Below, one piece after another: positions 1 through 6,372 of a stretch of DNA of 9,094 bases (position 1 is its first letter; the number at the start of each line of letters is the position of its first letter). The position numbers and the translations under genes are program-made. The DNA is from an uncultured Eubacteriales bacterium (GTDB lineage Bacteria; Bacillota; Clostridia; Lachnospirales; Lachnospiraceae). The notes under the pieces were generated by a model that ran no database searches, was not told the DNA's origin, and saw nothing but the letters and a program-made list of their open reading frames with translations. The stretch is from the NCBI GenBank assembly GCA_902772745.1, contig CACYBV010000170.1:1-9094 (forward strand). Reading direction: 5' to 3'.

Positions 1-1710
1 AACCGGACGGAACCGATGTACCTTCGCGGTTTTACCGGCATGCGGTATACAGGAGACGCATGGGAGATTGACGGCGCCGGGATCGACGAATCGATGATGC
101 CGGAATCCATCCGCTTTACCGATGTCTATACGGGATCCGTAGACCCCGACGACCCGAATTTCCGCAATCCCTTCCTCTATGTCAACGCCCTGTATTCGGG
201 GACTTACCGGCACGATGCGAATGCGGAAAACCTTGTCTCCGTGTCGGAAAATGATGACCGGGACGATTATGTCTATCTGCCGTATTTCGTTACCGGCGGC
301 GAGTCGCAGAACCTTTCATCGGCGTCGTTTGTTTCGGACCTTTATATGACCGACGGCGGAAAGGAAAAGGCGGTTTTCCAGACGGCTTCGGTGAATTCCC
401 TTCACGAAGCGCTCGAAAACGCCCGGTCAAAGCAGTATCTTCAGGGCATTACGCAGCAGTCGGGAACGCCGCTTCCGGGATATGAGAGTCTGCAGGACAT
501 GATCACGATCCTTCATGACCGCTGGAATATCAGCGTCACCGAGGAGGAAATCCTTCAGAGTCCCTACACCGAATATATCGTGAACGGAAGTGAAGGCGCG
601 GAAATCCATATGCGCCTCCTGGAGGACTGTGTACGGAATTACGAGGATTACGCGGTGTCCGTGAACCTGGAATCCGGCGCTTCCCCGAGGGTCCGCGACC
701 TTGCCCGGGAAATCGCCCAGGAATTCCATATCGATCCTCAGGCGACGGAATATGAGAAGGCGGTATCGGCGGTGCAGAAATACCTCTGGGCGCAGAAAGC
801 ATATTCGCTGAATCCCGGAAAGACTTCGGAAAACACGGACTTTGTCGAGGATTTCCTGTTCGGGAAAGATTCCGGCTACTGCGTGCATTTTGCGTCTGCG
901 GGAACGGTGCTCCTTCGGGAACTCGGGATTCCCTGCCGCTATGTCGAAGGCTACCTCGTGCCGCCGGCGATGGCAGGGGAGCGCGTGGAAATTTCCGATA
1001 AGGACGCACACGCCTGGACGGAAGTCTATATCCGCGGCTTTGGCTGGTATCCGGTTGAAATGACACTGAGCCGCGAAAGTGAAGAAGAGAACGGCCAGAG
1101 CTCATTCACGCTGTCTTCGGAGGAAGATGAGGAGACCGTACAGGAAACTCTGCCCCCTGTCAGCGAAGACCCCTCTGCGAGTACGGAGGCTGCGGTGCAG
1201 GATTACGATGCGACTGACGGGACTGAAACGCAGGAATCCGTGAATCCGGCCGCTGATCCTTCGGACCGGGAGGGCGGGGGAGCGGCGAATCCCATGAATC
1301 CCGCGAACCCGGAAAAAGAACCTTTCCGGCTGCCGGACTGGTTCTTCCCGGTGCTGATTTCGGTGCTGGCTGCCGCCGTGCTGATTGCGGCTGTCCTGTA
1401 CCTTCGGTATCATATCGTACCGCTTGAGAAACTGAAAAAGGACGGCAGCAAAAAAGCCTGCCGCAGGATTTACGAAAGGATCCGCAGGCAGGCGGGGAGG
1501 ACGGGACTCAGATTCTGTCCGGATTCCGGAACGGGGGAAGTTCTGGCGCTGTTCCCGGATATTGAGCCGGAACGTCTTGCCGGAATGCAGAGGATCATCA
1601 AGGAAGCCTGCTACAGAAGGGAAGACCCTTCGGACGAAGACGTCGAATTCCTCTATGAAATCTATGAGGAACGGCTGCTTATGAAGGATCCGTTCCTCCG
1701 TAAGCCATAA
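1..1710 (+). CDS. Transglutaminase-like membrane protein, C-terminal part (5' end outside window)
   Basis: The frame is open from base 1, so the first in-window ATG (base 16) is probably internal and the true start lies upstream. Seen: a transglutaminase core with the catalytic Cys in GYCVHFASAG (codon 880-882), the His in DAHAWTEVY (1009-1011) and the third triad position in GWYPVEMT (1057-1059), where Glu replaces the more usual Asp. An acidic, Ser/Thr/Pro-rich linker follows (about 1072-1338), then one strongly hydrophobic membrane segment (about 1339-1410). The last 100 residues or so are charged and resemble a DUF4129-type cytoplasmic tail. This is the arrangement of TgpA-like proteins, whose several N-terminal membrane helices would be upstream of the window. 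In that family the transglutaminase domain faces outward; the substrate here is unknown. In related genomes such genes often follow MoxR-type ATPase and DUF58 genes, which cannot be checked here. The 3' end overlaps the opposing CYTH gene by 32 bp. Confidence 0.88.
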   Translation, partial: NRTEPMYLRGFTGMRYTGDAWEIDGAGIDESMMPESIRFTDVYTGSVDPDDPNFRNPFLYVNALYSGTYRHDANAENLVSVSENDDRDDYVYLPYFVTGGESQNLSSASFVSDLYMTDGGKEKAVFQTASVNSLHEALENARSKQYLQGITQQSGTPLPGYESLQDMITILHDRWNISVTEEEILQSPYTEYIVNGSEGAEIHMRLLEDCVRNYEDYAVSVNLESGASPRVRDLAREIAQEFHIDPQATEYEKAVSAVQKYLWAQKAYSLNPGKTSENTDFVEDFLFGKDSGYCVHFASAGTVLLRELGIPCRYVEGYLVPPAMAGERVEISDKDAHAWTEVYIRGFGWYPVEMTLSRESEEENGQSSFTLSSEEDEETVQETLPPVSEDPSASTEAAVQDYDATDGTETQESVNPAADPSDREGGGAANPMNPANPEKEPFRLPDWFFPVLISVLAAAVLIAAVLYLRYHIVPLEKLKKDGSKKACRRIYERIRRQAGRTGLRFCPDSGTGEVLALFPDIEPERLAGMQRIIKEACYRREDPSDEDVEFLYEIYEERLLMKDPFLRKP

Positions 1711-2134
1711 AGACATTGTGATAACGGGGGTCTTCGGTGACTTCATTCCCGAACCATTCGGGCGGGACAAAGGATTCCGCATCAGGAAGGTCCGGAAACT
1801 CCACTTCGGCCATAATGAGTCCTTCCATACAGCCGGAAAAGACGTCCAGTTCGATTGTGAGCCTTCCGCAGGGAATTTTATAACGCCTCTTTGTGATGAT
1901 GCGCCCGTCGGCCTTCTCAAGGAGATGAATGTAGGCTTCTTCATCCAGCGGAAGCTCGTATTCTTCATGAGCCATGAACCCGCCGCTTTTCATCGTCAGG
2001 ATAAACCGGTCGCCGGATTTTCGGATCCTAAGGACCGGTTTATTATTGAGATAAGCCTGTTCGATTTCATACGAAGGGTACTCCTCGAGATTTTCAGGGA
2101 GCTTCGTTATCAGAAATTTGCGCTCGATTTCCAT
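1679..2134 (-). CDS. CYTH domain protein (short bacterial triphosphate tunnel metalloenzyme)
   Basis: This 151-residue protein begins with the CYTH signature ExExK (Glu2, Glu4, Lys6 in MEIERKF). It carries the other charged positions expected around the tunnel: LRIRK (34-39), TMKSGG (47-52), KRRYK (82-86), ELDVFSG (95-101), AEVEF (109-113) and a late DPRYHN (135-140). Length and the C-terminal pattern PPEWFGNEVTED (124-135) match my memory of the short bacterial enzymes such as the Nitrosomonas europaea protein, which hydrolyse inorganic tripolyphosphate or similar triphosphates with a divalent metal. The exact substrate cannot be told from sequence. A cytoplasmic location is inferred from the lack of a signal peptide or membrane helix. 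The ATG at 2132-2134 follows an AAGGAAG ribosome site at 2142-2148. The promoter should lie in the divergent region up to about 2230, but I found no convincing -35/-10 pair on this strand. The last ten codons lie within the overlap with the transglutaminase gene. Confidence 0.9.
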   Translation of the reverse strand: MEIERKFLITKLPENLEEYPSYEIEQAYLNNKPVLRIRKSGDRFILTMKSGGFMAHEEYELPLDEEAYIHLLEKADGRIITKRRYKIPCGRLTIELDVFSGCMEGLIMAEVEFPDLPDAESFVPPEWFGNEVTEDPRYHNVFMAYGGTDPS

Positions 2135-2176
2135 AAAAGTACTTCCTTTTCCGTCTGGTTTATTGTATAATTCAGT

Positions 2177-2204
2177 TTGAATAAGCTTCTTTATCTGATA
2201 TACT
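2177..2204 (+). promoter_or_regulatory. Predicted extended -10 promoter for the DUF4364 gene
   Basis: TTGAAT (2177-2182) is separated by 16 bp from TATACT (2199-2204), and TG at 2196-2197 makes an extended -10. Transcription would begin near 2211, giving a leader of about 160 nt. A second perfect TATAAT at 2166-2171 has no good -35 partner. Confidence 0.6.
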
Positions 2205-2218
2205 CATTTTAGCCGAAA

Positions 2219-2327
2219 AAACGTTCTTTGTCAAAGCGTTTCAGGACGGCGTAAAAACCGGGGATGAAAGGAAGACGGCGGCCCGAAAAAAGACTGCGCT
2301 TAAGGCGCAGCAGCCGTCCATAGGGAC
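2219..2327 (+). promoter_or_regulatory. Structured 5' leader of the DUF4364 gene
   Basis: Several helices can form in the leader. AAACG (2219-2223) pairs with CGTTT (2237-2241) and encloses CTTT/AAAG (2226-2229/2233-2236). GACGGC (2274-2279) pairs with GCCGTC (2313-2318) and encloses a second stem, CTGCGC/GCGCAG (2294-2299/2305-2310). GTCC/GGAC (2316-2319/2324-2327) would compete with the outer GACGGC stem. There is no U-tract, so this is not an intrinsic terminator. I do not recognise a known riboswitch class. The first palindrome lies just after the predicted start site and could instead be a DNA operator. Confidence 0.35.
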
Positions 2328-2369
2328 CAGGCAGTACAGAAACACCGCTAAAAGACAAGGAGAAAAGCC

Positions 2370-2882
2370 ATGACAGAGCCCTCGACCCTTTACAAACTGA
2401 TGATCCTTTACATGCTGAAGAAGGTAAACTTCCCGCTTTCAAACCCGCAGCTCTGGACCTTTTTCGAGCAGAAAGGGTATACGAATTTCTTTGTCTTTTC
2501 GAGCACAGTCTCTGAGCTCCTCGAAGCGAATCTCATCAAAAAAGATGAGGTACGTTCCGTCCAGCGCTATGAGCTGACGCGGGAAGGAGAGGAGGCGCAA
2601 TATTATTTCAAACGCGATATTCCTGAGGGCGTACGGACCGATATGGACGAGTTCATCAGCGAGAACAAGTTCCAGCTGCGGAATGAGACCGGTGTGATTG
2701 CGGACTATCATAAGACTGAGAATTTCGACTGGCAGGTGCACTGCGAAGTCCGCGAAGGGAATGCAGTGGTATTCGAAATCAACCTGACGGTTCCGACAGA
2801 TGATCTCGCTCGCGTCATCGCCGGGCACTGGAAAGACAATGCCCAGTCGGTCTACGCGGATGTCATGAACAGATTGATGTAA
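2370..2882 (+). CDS. DUF4364 family protein
   Basis: This 170-residue protein matches the DUF4364 pattern found in clostridia: an N-terminal LYKLMILYMLKKV...FPLSN segment, a winged-helix-like region to about residue 75 (SSTVSELLEANLI, then the strand pair around RYELTREGEEA), a middle YFKRDIPEGVR motif, and a C-terminal part with a WKDN...VYADV ending. The N-terminal half resembles PadR/MarR-like winged helices, so DNA binding is a reasonable guess, but no target or function is established. No membrane helix or signal peptide is visible. ATG 2370 has a good AAGGAG site at 2357-2362, seven bases upstream. The gene has its own predicted promoter and a long leader. It ends only 7 bp before the rpmE -35 box, with no clear terminator between, so some read-through into rpmE is likely. 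Confidence 0.85.
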   Translation: MTEPSTLYKLMILYMLKKVNFPLSNPQLWTFFEQKGYTNFFVFSSTVSELLEANLIKKDEVRSVQRYELTREGEEAQYYFKRDIPEGVRTDMDEFISENKFQLRNETGVIADYHKTENFDWQVHCEVREGNAVVFEINLTVPTDDLARVIAGHWKDNAQSVYADVMNRLM

Positions 2883-2889
2883 AAAGTGC

Positions 2890-2918
2890 TTGCTTTTTCC
2901 AAAAAGCTGTGGTATGAT
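2890..2918 (+). promoter_or_regulatory. Predicted rpmE promoter
   Basis: TTGCTT (2890-2895), a 17-bp spacer and TATGAT (2913-2918), with TG at 2910-2911 forming an extended -10. Transcription would start near 2925, about 55 nt before the rpmE ATG. The spacer contains a perfect palindrome, GCTTTTT-CC-AAAAAGC (2892-2907), that overlaps the -35 box. Confidence 0.65.
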
Positions 2919-2937
2919 ATCGCAGTTTGGAAATATC

Positions 2938-2960
2938 GCCGCTGTTCGGAAACCAGCGGC
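2938..2960 (+). promoter_or_regulatory. rpmE leader hairpin (candidate L31 ribosomal-protein leader)
   Basis: GCCGCTG (2938-2944) pairs perfectly with CAGCGGC (2954-2960) around a 9-nt loop. The hairpin ends 7 nt before the Shine-Dalgarno GAGGTGA (2968-2974). Leader RNAs for autogenous control by L31 have been proposed in several bacterial groups including Firmicutes. A match to that class is inferred from position and shape only. Confidence 0.45.
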
Positions 2961-2979
2961 AAAAGAAGAGGTGAATGAA

Positions 2980-3186
2980 ATGAAAGAAGGAATCCATCCG
3001 AAGTATTACGAATGCAAGGTTACCTGCAACTGCGGGAATACCTTTATGACCGGATCCACCAAAAAAGAGATCCACGTTGAAACCTGCGCGAAATGCCATC
3101 CGTTCTACACGGGTCAGCAGAGAGCGGTTTCCGCACGCGGACGTATCGAGCGCTTCAACAAGAAGTACGGCGTTCAGGGCAAATAG
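2980..3186 (+). CDS. rpmE: 50S ribosomal protein L31, zinc-binding (C+) type
   Basis: This 68-residue protein starts MKEGIHPKYYECKVTC and is a clear bacterial L31, a large-subunit protein at the intersubunit bridge. Four cysteines, Cys16, Cys18, Cys36 and Cys39 (CNC and CAKC), form the zinc site that marks the C+ type, as opposed to the zinc-free paralogue used under zinc limitation. The family motif HPFYTGQQ follows at 40-47. I place the start at ATG 2980 because GAGGTGA (2968-2974) sits five bases upstream and the protein then begins like its homologues. An in-frame GTG at 2971 lies inside the ribosome site, and the longer open frame from 2890 would put the promoter inside the gene. The gene is its own transcription unit, with promoter, leader hairpin and strong terminator, and it precedes DUF1385-prmC-prfA, the order known from many Firmicutes. 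Confidence 0.97.
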   Translation: MKEGIHPKYYECKVTCNCGNTFMTGSTKKEIHVETCAKCHPFYTGQQRAVSARGRIERFNKKYGVQGK

Positions 3187-3197
3187 GAACCGGTGTA

Positions 3198-3250
3198 AAG
3201 CAGCCACGGAAGCTCCGATATTTTGGGGCTTTCGTGGCTGCTTTTCTTTT
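3198..3250 (+). terminator. Strong intrinsic terminator after rpmE
   Basis: A 19-bp stem (3198-3216 with 3225-3243) is fully paired if two G-U wobbles are allowed. It has an 8-nt loop, GATATTTT, and is followed by TTTTCTTTT to 3250. It begins 12 nt after the rpmE stop codon. Confidence 0.93.
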
Positions 3251-3252
3251 GT

Positions 3253-3348
3253 GATCCGGAGGGATGCCCTGAGTGCGCTTCGCTTCTCCAGGCATGACAC
3301 CTCGCTTTCTGTCATCCCGGGCAACCGAAGGGAGCCTTTTTTTGGATC
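3253..3348. repeat. Head-to-head imperfect inverted repeat, possible dispersed intergenic element
   Basis: Two related units face each other. Each runs from TGTCAT at the centre to GGATC at the outer edge: 3253-3299 read on the minus strand and 3310-3348 on the plus strand, separated by 10 nt. The inner parts share TGTCATnCCnGG, then a GAAG-containing stretch (AAGCGAAG versus AACCGAAG); the outer parts diverge. ATGACA/TGTCAT can close a hairpin. It fills most of the rpmE-DUF1385 gap and encodes nothing I recognise. The shape recalls short REP/MITE-like repeats of gut Firmicutes, but only one copy is in the window. I see no clear promoter for the DUF1385 gene in the rest of this gap. Confidence 0.45.
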
Positions 3349-3387
3349 TCATCCGGCTCGGGGAAAAATATATGGAGACAAATTAAC

Positions 3388-4344
3388 ATGAAATATTCCG
3401 GTATCGGCGGTCAGGCCGTTCTTGAAGGAATCATGATGAAAAACGATCAGGACTACGCAGTGGCAGTCCGGAAACCCGACGGGGAAATCGCGGTGAAAAA
3501 AGAAAAGCACGTGAGCTTTTCCGACAGACACAAATGGGCAAAATGGCCCTTTATCCGCGGAATTTTCGCTTTTGTCGATTCGCTTTCCCTTGGGATGGAT
3601 ACCCTGAGCTGGTCCGCATCATTTGCGGATGACGGCAGTTCCGACAGGAAAAAGAAAGAGGAAAAGAGCGAGGAACCGGAAGATCGCGTGAAGAAAGGAA
3701 AATCCGCAGGCCTTTCCAAAGCCGAAACGGTGATTACCGTGATTATTGCCGTGGTTTTTGCAGTCGGACTGTTCGTTGTACTCCCGACCTTCCTTTCAAA
3801 CCTCCTTCGGACCTGGATTTCTTCCCCGGTCCTGATTGCTGTTCTGGAAGGCGTGATCCGTCTGGTGATTTTTATCGCCTATGTTTTGCTGATTTCCCTG
3901 ATGAAGGACATCCGGCGCGTGTACATGTATCACGGATCAGAGCATAAATGCATCAACTGCATCGAGTCCGGGCTTCCGCTGACCGTCGAAAACGTAATGA
4001 AAAGCTCCAAGGAACACAGGCGGTGCGGGACATCCTTCCTTCTGTTTGTCATGCTGATTTCGATTATCCTTTTTATCTTTATCCGCATTGAATACCTGCC
4101 GCTTCGGATGCTTTCAAGACTCGCGCTGATCCCCGTCGTCGCCGGGCTGTCCTATGAACTTCTCCGGCTGAACGGACGTTTTGACAACCGGCTTACCTGG
4201 ATCCTGTCGCGTCCGGGCATGTGGATGCAGGCGCTGACGACAAGGGAGCCGGAGCCGGATATGGTTGAGGTGGCGATTCAGGCGGTCGAATCGGTTTTTG
4301 ACTGGCGGAAGTTCCTGGAGGAAAATTTCGGTGACAATTCATGA
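3388..4344 (+). CDS. DUF1385 family membrane protein (YqhQ-like)
   Basis: This 318-residue protein has the DUF1385/COG3872 hallmarks: GGQAVLEGIMM near the N-terminus (7-17), YHGSEHKCIN (181-190), HRRCGTSF (210-217) and a C-terminal RPGMWMQALTTREP (275-288). A charged Lys/Glu-rich stretch at about 84-105 precedes hydrophobic segments near 113-140, 147-172, 214-235 and 244-260, so it is an integral membrane protein. Conserved His, Glu and Cys residues around 182-213 have led to its description as a predicted metal-dependent enzyme, but no reaction is established. ATG 3388 follows a GGAG site (3374-3377) at a 10-base spacing. The frame overlaps prmC by 14 bp, which implies translational coupling. 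Its fixed place between rpmE and prmC-prfA is shared by many clostridia, but that alone does not show a role in translation. Confidence 0.93.
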   Translation: MKYSGIGGQAVLEGIMMKNDQDYAVAVRKPDGEIAVKKEKHVSFSDRHKWAKWPFIRGIFAFVDSLSLGMDTLSWSASFADDGSSDRKKKEEKSEEPEDRVKKGKSAGLSKAETVITVIIAVVFAVGLFVVLPTFLSNLLRTWISSPVLIAVLEGVIRLVIFIAYVLLISLMKDIRRVYMYHGSEHKCINCIESGLPLTVENVMKSSKEHRRCGTSFLLFVMLISIILFIFIRIEYLPLRMLSRLALIPVVAGLSYELLRLNGRFDNRLTWILSRPGMWMQALTTREPEPDMVEVAIQAVESVFDWRKFLEENFGDNS

Positions 4345-5209
4345 GGCGGTAAGGAACGCCGAAGAAATGCTTCGGAAAGCCGGAATCGAGGAAGCCGCAT
4401 TCGACGCGCGGGAACTCATGATGTTCGTGATGGGCTGGAGCCTCACGGAGTATCTTCTTGCAGCTTCCGGCTCGGAAGGCGGCGGGGAACTCGGTGTTTC
4501 TTCGGAAGCGTCATACCGCATGCTGGTCAGGAAACGCTCGGAACGGGTTCCGCTGCAGTATCTGACCGGAAAAGCGTATTTTTACAGCTATGAATTCTCC
4601 GTCGGCAGATCCGTGCTGATTCCGCGTTACGATACGGAAATCCTCGTACATACAGTGCTGACGGAAAACCGGGACCGGCCGGAGGAAACCGCCGTTCTCG
4701 ACCTTGGCACCGGGTCAGGCTGCATTGCGGCTGTGCTGAAGATTGAAGGGGGATACGGGCGGGTTGACGCAACGGATATCTCACGGGAAGCGCTGGAAAC
4801 TGCGAAAAAAAACGCGGAAAATCTTGGCGCCGAAATCCGGCTTTTCGAAGGGGATCTGTTTTCGGCGTTGGCCCTGGAAAAAGAAAACCGATATGATCTG
4901 ATTGTCAGCAATCCGCCGTATATCGCAGAATCGGAGAGAGACTTTTTGGAACCGGAGGTGCGGGATTACGACCCGGAGACGGCGCTTTTTGGCGGTGCGG
5001 ACGGGCTCCTGTTTTACCGGCGCATTATAAAAGACGCGCCCGATTACCTGAAGCCGGGCGGAAAACTGTATTTTGAAATCGGTTCTGAACAGGCCGCAGC
5101 GGTATCGGCGCTTCTTTCCCTGAGAGGGTTTTCAGAGATCCGCGTTTATCCGGACCTTTCTGGAAAGGACCGGGTAGTCCGGGGCATTTATCAGAATTTT
5201 GGAGTGTGA
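4331..5209 (+). CDS. prmC: Peptide chain release factor N5-glutamine methyltransferase
   Basis: PrmC uses S-adenosylmethionine to methylate the glutamine of the GGQ motif in RF1 and RF2, which improves peptide release. Seen: an N-terminal helical region that would recognise the release factor, with YLTGKAYFYSYEF and IPRYDTE leading into the methyltransferase fold; the SAM-binding DLGTGSG motif at residues 124-130; and the catalytic NPPY motif at residues 194-197 (bases 4910-4921), which holds the target glutamine. The start is a GTG at 4331-4333 preceded by GGAGG (4317-4321) at a 9-base spacing, giving 292 residues beginning (M)TIHEAVRNAEEML, close to the usual family length. A longer in-frame ATG at 4265 would sit deep inside the DUF1385 gene and lacks support. 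The stop is 6 bp before the ATG of prfA, whose product is its substrate. Confidence 0.96.
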   Translation: MTIHEAVRNAEEMLRKAGIEEAAFDARELMMFVMGWSLTEYLLAASGSEGGGELGVSSEASYRMLVRKRSERVPLQYLTGKAYFYSYEFSVGRSVLIPRYDTEILVHTVLTENRDRPEETAVLDLGTGSGCIAAVLKIEGGYGRVDATDISREALETAKKNAENLGAEIRLFEGDLFSALALEKENRYDLIVSNPPYIAESERDFLEPEVRDYDPETALFGGADGLLFYRRIIKDAPDYLKPGGKLYFEIGSEQAAAVSALLSLRGFSEIRVYPDLSGKDRVVRGIYQNFGV

Positions 5210-5215
5210 CGGAAC

Positions 5216-6286
5216 ATGTTTGACAGACTGGAAGACATCCTTCGGCATTTTGAGGAAATAACAGAAGAACTTCAGGCGCCGGATGCGGCTTTCAGTCCGA
5301 AACGCTATCAGGCGCTTCGGAAGGAACAGGCCGATCTGCAGCCGATTGTCGAAGGCTATAAAGTCTGGAAACAGGCCGCAGCGGACGAAAAAGAAGCCCG
5401 CGAAATGCTTGAGTCGGAAAAGGATCCGGAAATGCGTGAGCTTTTCAAGGAGGAGATCGAAGAAGCCGGCGAACGTCTTGAAAAGATTTCGAGAGAGCTT
5501 CGGATCCTCCTTCTGCCGAAGGACCCGAACGACGACAAGAACATTTTCATTGAGGTCCGCGCCGGCGCGGGCGGAGAGGAAGCGGCGCTTTTTGCGGCGG
5601 ATATTTACCGGATGTACACGCGCTTTGCGGAAAAGAACCGCTGGAAGGTGGAGACAATCGATGTGAATGAATCCGGGATCGGCGGGTTCAGCAAGGTCGT
5701 CGGGATGATCTCCGGAAAAGGTGCATATTCCCGGCTGAAATATGAATCCGGCGTACACCGCGTGCAGCGGATTCCAAAAACCGAGTCCGGAGGGCGGATC
5801 CATACCTCAACCTGTACGGTTGCGATCATGCCCGAGGCAGAGGATGTGGATATCACAATCGATATGAATGATGTGCGCTTCGATGTTTTCCGATCGACCG
5901 GACACGGCGGGCAGAGCGTCAATACGACGGACTCGGCGGTGCGGCTGACACATATCCCGACGGGCATCGTAATTTCCTGCCAGGACGAGAAATCGCAGCT
6001 GAAAAACAAGGATAAAGCGCTCCGGGTATTAAGAGCGCGGCTGTATGATCTGGAACTCCAGAAAAAACAGGAGTCCGACCGTCAGGAGCGCAGGTCCCAG
6101 ATCGGGTCGGGAGACCGTTCGGAAAAAATCCGCACCTATAATTTTCCGCAGGGACGTGTGACGGACCATCGGATTAACCTGAGCCTGTACCGGATCGAGA
6201 GCATCATGAACGGAGATATAGAAGAACTCATAGACCGTCTGACGGCCAGCGATCAGGCAGAAAAGCTTTCGAGACAGGAGAGTTAA
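5216..6286 (+). CDS. prfA: Peptide chain release factor 1
   Basis: RF1 recognises UAA and UAG in the ribosomal A site and triggers release of the finished peptide. The 356-residue length is normal. Domain 1 is a charged coiled-coil helix region to about residue 100. The stop-codon reading site PxT is present as Pro187-Lys188-Thr189, within GVHRVQRIPKTESGGRIHTS, which identifies RF1 rather than RF2 (SPF type). The peptidyl-transferase motif GGQ is at 231-233 (bases 5906-5914), in GHGGQSVNTTDSAVRLTH. Gln233 is the residue methylated by PrmC from the gene immediately upstream. The ATG follows prmC after 6 bases, with GGAG at 5201-5204 as the likely ribosome site inside the prmC end, so the two genes are co-transcribed. 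Lys in the middle of PxT differs from the Ala or Val I remember as common. The middle position is variable, so function should be intact. Confidence 0.97.
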   Translation: MFDRLEDILRHFEEITEELQAPDAAFSPKRYQALRKEQADLQPIVEGYKVWKQAAADEKEAREMLESEKDPEMRELFKEEIEEAGERLEKISRELRILLLPKDPNDDKNIFIEVRAGAGGEEAALFAADIYRMYTRFAEKNRWKVETIDVNESGIGGFSKVVGMISGKGAYSRLKYESGVHRVQRIPKTESGGRIHTSTCTVAIMPEAEDVDITIDMNDVRFDVFRSTGHGGQSVNTTDSAVRLTHIPTGIVISCQDEKSQLKNKDKALRVLRARLYDLELQKKQESDRQERRSQIGSGDRSEKIRTYNFPQGRVTDHRINLSLYRIESIMNGDIEELIDRLTASDQAEKLSRQES

Positions 6287-6307
6287 ATAATTGAGCCGGG
6301 CATATGA

Positions 6308-6341
6308 AAAGCGGCAGGTTTTCGAGCCTGCCGCTTTCTGT
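6308..6341. terminator. Bidirectional terminator between prfA and the methylglyoxal synthase-like gene
   Basis: AAAGCGGCAGG (6308-6318) pairs with CCTGCCGCTTT (6327-6337). The inner bases TT/AG can extend it around a UUCG tetraloop (6321-6324), for 13 bp in all. It starts 21 nt after prfA. The U-run is short on the + strand (CTTTCTGT) and a little better on the - strand (CTTTTC), so it can serve both converging genes. Confidence 0.8.
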
Positions 6342-6372
6342 ATGGAAAGGATTCGTCAGATGACAAAAGGGA

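Noticed and set aside
427..1105. Two open frames of about 190 codons on the - strand within the transglutaminase gene
   Set aside because: Both are antisense to a clearly conserved domain, overlap each other in different frames and have biased, low-complexity composition.
2881..2898. AAAAAG...CTTTTT hairpin directly after the DUF4364 stop as a terminator
   Set aside because: The stem is only 6-7 bp and AT-rich, and the U-run is consumed by pairing; the same bases belong to the rpmE promoter.
2890..2979. Upstream extension of L31 by 30 residues
   Set aside because: It would translate the promoter and leader hairpin; L31 begins at MKEGIHP with a near-perfect ribosome site.
3077..3391. Open frames on both strands covering the rpmE end, its terminator and the inverted repeat
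   Set aside because: They run through a strong terminator hairpin and a repeat, and encode Arg/Ser-rich sequence with no known motif.
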